A stretch of 5,298 nucleotides of DNA, taken from an uncultured Ruminococcus sp. Its GTDB lineage: Bacteria > Bacillota > Clostridia > Oscillospirales > CAG-272. Location of the stretch: contig CACXCL010000030.1 in the NCBI GenBank assembly GCA_902766115.1, positions 1 through 5,298 on the forward strand, given 5' to 3'. The position numbers and the translations under genes are program-made. The notes under the pieces are model-generated. The model made no database searches, had not been told where the DNA came from, and saw nothing but the letters and a program-made list of their open reading frames with translations. Positions 1 to 4,233 of this stretch are shown here, piece after piece (position 1 is the first letter of the stretch; each line of letters opens with the position of its first letter).

Positions 1-1
1 C

Positions 2-1078
2 CTGTATAAAGTTGGAGACGTTGTCAGAGCAAAAGTCGTCAAGGTCAGCGACATCGACGGGATCGCGACTCTTGACAAGAACAGGGTCGACTCCGACCGC
101 AACTGGGACAAGCTGGTGGCGGCTTACGAGTCCGGCGAGATCGTCGAGGGCAAGATCACCGAGGCCGTCAAGGGCGGCGTGATCATCAACATCGACGGCG
201 TGAGGGTGTTCATCCCCGCGTCTCTCACGGGCGTTCCCCGCGACAACGATCTGGACATTCTTGTGGGCACGACTCAGAGAGTCAAGATCATCGAAGTGAA
301 ATCCGAGAGGAAAAAGGCGTACGCCTCCATCCGTGCGGTGCAGAGAGAAGAGCGCCGCGCCAAAGAGGCTGAATTCTGGGCAAACATCGAAGTGGGTCAG
401 GAGTTTGACGGAGAGGTCAAATCCCTCACGTCCTACGGCGCGTTCGTTGACCTCGGCGGCGTGGACGGCATGGTCCACAACACCGAGCTGTCCTGGCTCC
501 GGATCAAGCATCCGTCCGAGGTTGTCTCCGTCGGCGACGTGATCCACGTCACCGTCAAGGCGCTGGACAGAGAGAAAAAGCGCGTTTCCCTTTCATACAA
601 GACCGACGGCACGAATCCCTGGAACCAGTTCAAGGAAAAATACAGCGTCGGCGACGAGGCGGACGTGAAGATCGTCAGCCTGATGCCCTTCGGCGCTTTC
701 GCCGAGCTGGTGCCCGGCGTCGACGGTCTGATCCATATCAGCCAGATCACCGACCACAAGATCGCAACGCCCTCCGAAGTGCTGAAGAACGGCGACGTGG
801 TCCGCGTGAAGATCACCGACGTGAACGAGGCTAACCACCGCATCAGTCTCTCGATCCGCGCTCTGATGGAGCTCCCCGAGGACGCGCCCGTTGAGGACGA
901 CGCCGAGGAAGAAGCTCCGGCTGAGGAAGCTCCGGTCGAGGAAGCTCCGGCTGAGGAAGCTCCCGCTGAGGAGGCTCCGGTCGAGGAGAAACCCAAGAGG
1001 ACCCGCAAGAAGGTCGAGGAACCGGTCGAGGAAGCACCCGCTGAGGAAGCTCCCGCCGAGGAGACCCCGGCTGAATAA
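2..1078 (+). CDS. rpsA: S1 RNA-binding repeat protein, 30S ribosomal protein S1 type (5' partial)
   Basis: The reading frame is open from base 2 to the TAA at 1076-1078, giving 358 visible residues; the true start lies left of the window and the GTG at 116 is an internal Val. Visible residues 1-30 end one S1 repeat. Three complete S1 (OB-fold) repeats follow at about 45-112, 129-201 and 214-289. The last two carry typical S1 motifs such as SYGAFVDLGGVDGMVH and PFGAFAELVPGVDGLIHIS. S1 repeats bind single-stranded RNA, and in ribosomal S1 they help mRNA load onto the 30S subunit. From about residue 292 the protein becomes an acidic Glu/Ala/Pro tail interrupted by a basic KPKRTRKK patch. In many Clostridia this S1 module is fused behind IspH (hydroxymethylbutenyl diphosphate reductase); the missing N-terminus means a stand-alone S1 and a fusion cannot be told apart. 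A strong terminator follows directly. The family call is secure; identity as true ribosomal S1 is likely but inferred. Confidence 0.9.
   Translation: MYKVGDVVRAKVVKVSDIDGIATLDKNRVDSDRNWDKLVAAYESGEIVEGKITEAVKGGVIINIDGVRVFIPASLTGVPRDNDLDILVGTTQRVKIIEVKSERKKAYASIRAVQREERRAKEAEFWANIEVGQEFDGEVKSLTSYGAFVDLGGVDGMVHNTELSWLRIKHPSEVVSVGDVIHVTVKALDREKKRVSLSYKTDGTNPWNQFKEKYSVGDEADVKIVSLMPFGAFAELVPGVDGLIHISQITDHKIATPSEVLKNGDVVRVKITDVNEANHRISLSIRALMELPEDAPVEDDAEEEAPAEEAPVEEAPAEEAPAEEAPVEEKPKRTRKKVEEPVEEAPAEEAPAEETPAE
911..1075 (+). repeat. 15-bp in-frame tandem repeat encoding the acidic E-A-P-A/V-E tail of the S1 protein
   Basis: Five consecutive 15-bp units of the form gaagctccggctgag lie at 911-925, 926-940, 941-955, 956-970 and 971-985, with mostly third-base changes and an Ala/Val switch. 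Three more units lie at 1031-1045, 1046-1060 and 1061-1075. A segment encoding the basic KPKRTRKK patch lies between the two blocks. The unit length is a multiple of three, so gain or loss of units by slippage would keep the reading frame and only change tail length. Confidence 0.9.
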
Positions 1079-1091
1079 TCGGACATAAGAG

Positions 1092-1126
1092 AAACCCGCT
1101 CCGGCAATCGCCGAAGCGGGTTTTTT
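1092..1126 (+). terminator. Rho-independent terminator of the S1 gene
   Basis: Arms AACCCGCT (1093-1100) and AGCGGGTT (1115-1122) pair over 8 bp. After one C-A mismatch, CGGC and GCCG pair over 4 bp around an AATC loop. The 3' arm runs into six T (1121-1126). It begins 14 bp after the stop codon, the classic arrangement for an intrinsic terminator. Confidence 0.93.
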
Positions 1127-1138
1127 GTGGTTTATTGC

Positions 1139-1164
1139 GGGGCGCTTTTTAAAAAAAGCGTCCC
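1139..1164. repeat. 12-bp inverted repeat with A/T core
   Basis: The left arm at 1139-1150 (GGGGCGCTTTTT) pairs with the right arm at 1153-1164 (AAAAAGCGTCCC), with one G-T wobble and only AA between them. The pair is almost a continuous palindrome. It sits 12 bp after the S1 terminator. No T-tract follows on the plus strand, so it does not look like a plus-strand terminator. Confidence 0.8.
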
Positions 1165-1170
1165 ACACCA

Positions 1171-1218
1171 GCAAACAGGCGTTTGTCCCAAATAAACGCT
1201 CAAATACTTCCTGTTTGC
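1171..1218. repeat. Nested inverted repeat
   Basis: The outer arms GCAAACAGG (1171-1179) and CCTGTTTGC (1210-1218) are perfect over 9 bp. Inside them, CGTTT (1180-1184) and AAACG (1194-1198) can form a second stem stacked on the outer one. The result would be a 48-nt two-tier hairpin if transcribed on either strand. Confidence 0.75.
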
Positions 1219-1220
1219 CC

Positions 1221-1248
1221 GAAAAATGTGTCTTTGGACACATTTTTT
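1221..1248. terminator. Symmetrical terminator-like hairpin
   Basis: Arms 1222-1232 (AAAAATGTGTC) and 1237-1247 (GACACATTTTT) pair perfectly over 11 bp around a TTTG loop. The A-run on the left and T-run on the right would provide a U-tract on either strand, so it could act in both directions. There is no gene immediately upstream on the plus strand, because the S1 gene already ended at the 1092-1126 terminator. Confidence 0.7.
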
Positions 1249-1263
1249 CAAAATATGAATTTA

Positions 1264-1295
1264 AAGGCGCGAAATCCTTCGCGCCTTGGTTTTTT
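1264..1295 (+). terminator. Second terminator-like hairpin
   Basis: Arms AAGGCGCGAA (1264-1273) and TTCGCGCCTT (1278-1287) pair perfectly over 10 bp around an ATCC loop. GG and then six T (1290-1295) follow. This has full intrinsic-terminator form on the plus strand yet lies about 170 bp after the S1 terminator with no recognised gene between. Confidence 0.72.
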
Positions 1296-1547
1296 GAAAA
1301 GATGTCCCCTCATAGTAATACATCAACGACCCTATTACTCCCCCATAAGGGAGCCCGGAACAAGTCTATACTTTGGCTTTTCCGATAACGTCCCGCTGTG
1401 ACGACGCGAACGGAGCAATACAACTAACGATTTTGTATCCGTGCAGAGCGCCACAGTCGCTCTCCGATAAAGAAATTGCGATGACGGGGGAGACAGATGT
1501 TTACAACGAACAAGTTTAGTATTCGAACAAATCGCGGGGGAGTGAGC

Positions 1548-1597
1548 CGACCGCTGCCGGTGGCAGGGGGAGGGAGGCGAGCGAGTGGCAGCGGTCG
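1548..1597. repeat. 11-bp inverted repeat enclosing a G-rich loop
   Basis: CGACCGCTGCC (1548-1558) and GGCAGCGGTCG (1587-1597) are perfect reverse complements separated by 28 bases that are nearly all purine. A competing small hairpin, CTGCC/GGCAG at 1554-1558 and 1562-1566, uses the same left arm, so two alternative folds are possible. Flanking TATTCG (1520-1525) and CGAATA (1610-1615) could form an outer stem. Confidence 0.7.
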
Positions 1598-1731
1598 ATA
1601 TTCTGCGAGCGAATAGCGAGCAAAGAATTTCGGGCACCGCAACAGGGGAGAAGTGCTTGAGCGATTACGCACCGTCTCTCCGTAGAGCACCTTCATTTCC
1701 ATTCAAAAACCGACCAAAAGACCTATAATGT

Positions 1732-1755
1732 GGGAATTTGCTGCGGCAAATTCCC
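1732..1755. repeat. Perfect 10-bp hairpin
   Basis: GGGAATTTGC (1732-1741) and GCAAATTCCC (1746-1755) pair perfectly around a TGCG loop. A TATAAT at 1724-1729 lies immediately to its left, with a weak TTCAAA 16 bp further upstream (1702-1707). No T-tract follows, so it is not a terminator. It may be part of a dispersed intergenic repeat. Confidence 0.75.
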
Positions 1756-1890
1756 TCTCATGGGGGAGAGAGGACCATCTCAAACGCCGAAGTTTTCCTC
1801 CCCCTCGGGCTCCTCCTCCATCCTTGGCTGACACCATAGCCAAAAAAGTACGTAACCCGGAACTTATTGCTTCCTTTCCATGCACTATCC

Positions 1891-1919
1891 TTGATTTTTC
1901 GTTTAATCGACTGTATAAT
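1891..1919 (+). promoter_or_regulatory. Sigma-A-type promoter for the subtilase-like gene
   Basis: A -35 box TTGATT (1891-1896) and a perfect -10 box TATAAT (1914-1919) are separated by 17 bp, the optimal spacing. Transcription would start near 1926, giving a leader of about 30 bases that ends in the AAGGAGG ribosome binding site at 1944-1950. The same transcript probably continues into msrA. Confidence 0.8.
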
Positions 1920-1957
1920 GAGTATAGAGAGTTTTTCATCCACAAGGAGGGCGAGAA

Positions 1958-3004
1958 ATGTCAAAAAACGTAACGTCTTTTTTTGATTTGCCTTCCTGCA
2001 TTACAACAGAATACTATGATTCAGTGCCTCCGTTCACCGTTGAATCAAATTGGCAGTTATGTTACAGAGATCTGTCCGACCGTGACGTCAGAATAGAATC
2101 CGAGGCAGAATTGTCCGAGTTGTGTTTTAATACGGAGACCGTTTTCCCGAACAAACTGCAGGCAATGGCGGAGCAGGTTATTCAGTCCGGAAAAAATAAC
2201 GCGCTGAACAACTCCGGACTGACCGGAAAAGGAATTAAGGTCGCCGTGATCGTCAGACCGATCAATCGGGATCATGTTGAATTCAAAAACAGAATCGAGT
2301 ATATTGAAGTATTTCCCGACCACCCCGACAATTCTTTTCCCGACTTTCACGGGATGACCTGCGCCGGATTTTTGAGCGGTTCTTCCTGCGGAGTCGCTCC
2401 GGGATCCGAATTGGTCTATTTCGCCATTCCTAACAAAACGGACGATCCCGAGACGTATTACGAGTTTCAACTTGAGGCAATGCAAAAAGTTGTTGAATAC
2501 AACCGCAACTGCAATTCTCCCATCCGTGTCGTCAGTCTCTCCGCCCCGTTCTCAAAAAATCAAAAGGACGAAAGAAACAGTCTTGCAGATCAACTGCTTG
2601 AAGCGGGATGTGTCCTGATCGACGCGGAATCTTTCGGGCGAGATTTTCAGGGGATTGACTGTTTCAAAAAGCGGGATCGGATCTTTTTTGAGCTCAACAA
2701 ATGGCAGGTTGAGAATTACGAAAGAAACAAGGAACGACCCGGTTTTGCCGATTATTTCAGATCCCTTTGCTTCGTTCCTTCGACAAGAAGAACGTCTCCG
2801 GGAAATGAAACGAATTCGGAGTATATTCACTGGAGCAAGGCGATCTCGGAGAGCTGGTCGATCCCTCATCTGGCCGGCGCTTTCGCGCTTTGTTTGGAGG
2901 CGGAGCCGAATCTGCGGTATGATGAGTTTGTCCGAAGATGCAAAACGTGTCCGAAACACGACGGTCTGACAATTCTTGATCTGAAATTTGTCATCCACGA
3001 GTAA
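1958..3004 (+). CDS. Subtilisin-fold (peptidase family S8) protein with degenerate catalytic triad
   Basis: The ATG at 1958 sits 7 bases after AAGGAGG (1944-1950). The 348-aa product has no signal peptide or membrane segment, so it is probably cytoplasmic. From about residue 87 it aligns without gaps to the start of the subtilisin core: GLTGKGIKVAVIVRPINRDHVEF matches the Asp-motif region, but the catalytic Asp is Val99. The His motif is kept (His131, HGMTCAGFLSG, then GVAPGSELVYFAI). The Ser motif is SESWSIPHLAG with Ser299 kept but the usual GTSM lost. The oxyanion Asn position aligns with Phe226. The end, HDGLTILDLKFVI, matches the usual S8 domain end, so the domain is complete. Residues 1-86 are an unrecognised N-terminal extension. 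There are 12 Cys, including C328-x2-C331-x2-H334. GC is about 42-47% in sampled blocks against about 63% in neighbours, suggesting transfer. From memory, clostridial relatives with SWSIP/SWAVP Ser motifs usually keep the Asp. It may be an inactive pseudoprotease, a binding protein, or a protease with a displaced acid residue. The substrate is unknown. Confidence 0.8.
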   Translation: MSKNVTSFFDLPSCITTEYYDSVPPFTVESNWQLCYRDLSDRDVRIESEAELSELCFNTETVFPNKLQAMAEQVIQSGKNNALNNSGLTGKGIKVAVIVRPINRDHVEFKNRIEYIEVFPDHPDNSFPDFHGMTCAGFLSGSSCGVAPGSELVYFAIPNKTDDPETYYEFQLEAMQKVVEYNRNCNSPIRVVSLSAPFSKNQKDERNSLADQLLEAGCVLIDAESFGRDFQGIDCFKKRDRIFFELNKWQVENYERNKERPGFADYFRSLCFVPSTRRTSPGNETNSEYIHWSKAISESWSIPHLAGAFALCLEAEPNLRYDEFVRRCKTCPKHDGLTILDLKFVIHE

Positions 3005-3039
3005 TTATTTCCGGTTTTTCGAAAAAGGAGATCCCCCAC

Positions 3040-3549
3040 ATGACTACAGCATATTTCGCCGGCGGATGCTTCTGGTGCATCGCGCCGGTGATGAAGATAC
3101 GTCCGGGCGTGACGGCGGTCGTCAGCGGCTATTCCGGCGGCGACGAGGAAGATCCGTCCTACGAGGACGTGAAAGCGCAGAAGACCGGCCACCGTGAGAC
3201 TATCCGCGTCGATTTCGACGAATGTCTTACGTCTTTTTCCGAGCTGGTTGACGTTTATATCGCCGGGGTCGACCCCTTCGACGGCGGCGGGCAGTTCATC
3301 GACCGGGGACGCTCATACACCCTCGCCGTCTACTACGTCTCGGAGGAGCAAAAAAGGATCGCGGAGGAGAAGATCCGCGACCTGAAGAAAGAGTCCGGGA
3401 AGGATGTTTTCATCTCACTCGAGCCGTTCAAGTCGTTCTGGCCCGCCGAGGAGCGACACCAGGATTTCTACCTCAAAAATCCCGGAGAATATGAACGAGA
3501 GCTTGAGGAGAGCGGCAGAAAAGAGCGCTTCTCCGGCGCAAAAAAGTAA
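3040..3549 (+). CDS. msrA: Peptide-methionine (S)-S-oxide reductase MsrA
   Basis: MsrA reduces the S epimer of methionine sulfoxide in proteins and free methionine, usually with thioredoxin as electron donor, and acts in the cytoplasm. The 169-aa length is typical. The active-site motif GCFWC holds catalytic Cys10 with Cys13 beside it; the more common form is GCFWG. SGYSGGDEEDPSYEDVKAQKTGHRET at 29-54 is the family block, with Glu53 as the conserved acid. GGGQFIDRGRSYTLAVYY and FWPAEERHQDFYLKNP are the later conserved blocks. Only one other Cys exists (Cys62), so Cys13 or Cys62 would have to resolve the sulfenic acid. The ATG at 3040 is 9 bases after AAGGAG (3025-3030). The gene starts 35 bp after the subtilase-like stop with no terminator or obvious promoter between, so they probably share a transcript. 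Base composition returns to about 63% GC, like the core genes. Confidence 0.95.
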   Translation: MTTAYFAGGCFWCIAPVMKIRPGVTAVVSGYSGGDEEDPSYEDVKAQKTGHRETIRVDFDECLTSFSELVDVYIAGVDPFDGGGQFIDRGRSYTLAVYYVSEEQKRIAEEKIRDLKKESGKDVFISLEPFKSFWPAEERHQDFYLKNPGEYERELEESGRKERFSGAKK

Positions 3550-3553
3550 GAAT

Positions 3554-3577
3554 CACCCCCGCGGATTCGCGGGGGTG
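3554..3577. terminator. Bidirectional terminator between convergent msrA and the phosphatase gene
   Basis: CACCCCCGCG (3554-3563) and CGCGGGGGTG (3568-3577) pair perfectly over 10 bp around a GATT loop. The hairpin lies 4 bp after the msrA stop and 8 bp after the stop of the minus-strand gene. The T-tract is weak on the plus strand (TGTTGCGTTT). On the minus strand a run of six T begins about 10 bases after the stem. Confidence 0.75.
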
Positions 3578-3585
3578 TGTTGCGT

Positions 3586-4233
3586 TTATGCAAGTACCAG
3601 GCGGACGATCTCGTCCGTCGAGGAGACGGAAAACTCCCGCCCCGCAAGGGTTATCTCGCTGTTCAGATACCCCCAGTCGACCAGAGCGCAGTCGAGTCCC
3701 GCACGACGCGCCGTCTCCAGATCAACGCCCGAGTCGCCCACGTAGAGGGTCCGCTCCGCGGGGATCCCGATCTCCCTAAGGATCTCGAACACCCCGTCCG
3801 GCGCGGGCTTTCTCGGTACCCCTTCTCTCTCGCCGTGAGCCAGATCGAAAAGTCCGGGGAAATACTCGTCGCACAGCGCTCGCGCCGCACCGTCCGCTTT
3901 GTTTGAGAGAAGCGCGCGTTTCACGCCGCTCTCTCCGAGCATTTTCAGCAGTCCCTCGACGCCGTCGTAGGGTTTCGTACTGATATCCAGGTGAGAAGAA
4001 TAATATTCGGCATACGTCTTATACATTTCGGCAAGAGTCTTGTCATCGGTCCCCTCCGGCGCGCCCCGTTTGAGCAGCATTTTCACCCCGTTCCCGATGT
4101 AGCTTTTCACCTCGTCAAGCGTATGTTCGGGAAAGCCGTGTTCCCGCAGAGTGTGATTCAGCGCCGCGGTGAGGTCGCCCAGCGTGTCCAGCACCGTGCC
4201 GTCCATATCGAATATCACAAGACCGTATCTCAT
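3586..4233 (-). CDS. gph: HAD-superfamily hydrolase, phosphoglycolate phosphatase type
   Basis: The 215-aa protein carries all four motifs of the HAD family. Motif I is DMDGT, with nucleophile Asp9 and general acid Asp11. Motif II is Ser110 in LLSNK, motif III is Lys142 in RKPAPDGVFE, and motif IV is GDSGVDLETA with Asp167 and Asp171 for Mg2+. An alpha-helical cap lies between about residues 15 and 90, as in subfamily IA, which includes phosphoglycolate phosphatase Gph and pyrophosphatase PpaX. These enzymes remove phosphate from small phosphorylated metabolites in the cytoplasm; the exact substrate cannot be read from the sequence, so gph is a best-fit symbol only. The ATG overlaps the stop of the upstream histidine kinase gene (ATGA, 4230-4233). 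A GGGAGGG ribosome binding site lies inside the kinase coding sequence 7 bases before it. The two genes therefore form a translationally coupled pair. Confidence 0.9.
   Translation of the reverse strand: MRYGLVIFDMDGTVLDTLGDLTAALNHTLREHGFPEHTLDEVKSYIGNGVKMLLKRGAPEGTDDKTLAEMYKTYAEYYSSHLDISTKPYDGVEGLLKMLGESGVKRALLSNKADGAARALCDEYFPGLFDLAHGEREGVPRKPAPDGVFEILREIGIPAERTLYVGDSGVDLETARRAGLDCALVDWGYLNSEITLAGREFSVSSTDEIVRLVLA

Larger units (their letters stand above)
1127..1957. other. Long gene-free intergenic region rich in inverted repeats
   Basis: I see no convincing gene in these 831 bases; the open frames on both strands lack ribosome binding sites and their translations look like low-complexity shadow frames. 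The left part (1139-1295) is a chain of palindromes. The middle (1314-1700) holds weaker inverted repeats: AGTAATA/TATTACT at 1314-1320 and 1333-1339, CTCCC/GGGAG at 1338-1342 and 1349-1353, AGAGCG/CGCTCT at 1445-1450 and 1458-1463, the 11-bp pair at 1548-1597, and a bulged GAAGTGCT/AGCACCTTC pair at 1650-1657 and 1686-1694. The plus strand is strongly G-rich around 1535-1590. The right part holds the 1732-1755 hairpin, a TTGGCT/AGCCAA pair at 1824-1829 and 1838-1843, and the promoter and ribosome binding site of the subtilase gene. The texture suggests dispersed intergenic repeats, possibly several different ones side by side; whether they are multicopy cannot be seen here. Confidence 0.7.

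Noticed and set aside
116..118. GTG as the start of the S1 protein
   Set aside because: The same frame is open to base 2 and encodes the end of another S1 repeat before this point, so the GTG is an internal codon and the gene is cut by the window edge.
433..1107. Long minus-strand frame opposite the S1 gene
   Set aside because: Its Ser/Ala/Gly-rich repeats are the antisense of the 15-bp tandem repeat; the plus-strand S1 repeats are unmistakable.
1139..1295. CRISPR array
   Set aside because: The palindromes differ from one another in sequence and there are no equal direct repeats with regular spacers.
1335..1702. Open frames on the minus strand of 92 and 100 aa in the gene-free region
   Set aside because: They overlap each other in different frames, have no ribosome binding site, and give Ser/Arg/Pro-rich translations without recognisable domains. 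They fall on inverted repeats and look like chance frames in a G-rich repeat.
1127..1957. tRNA, rRNA or tmRNA gene in the long intergenic region
   Set aside because: I found no T-loop GTTCRANNC with matching acceptor and anticodon stems and no rRNA-like segment, although a divergent RNA cannot be excluded by eye.
1728..1973. 81-aa plus-strand frame upstream of the subtilase-like gene, considered as a possible precursor peptide
   Set aside because: It starts within the 1732-1755 hairpin region without a ribosome binding site, runs through the 1891-1919 promoter and past the next start codon, and has no leader/core pattern.
3040..3549. MsrA as a selenoprotein
   Set aside because: The active-site codon is TGC (Cys10), not TGA, and the frame has no internal TGA.
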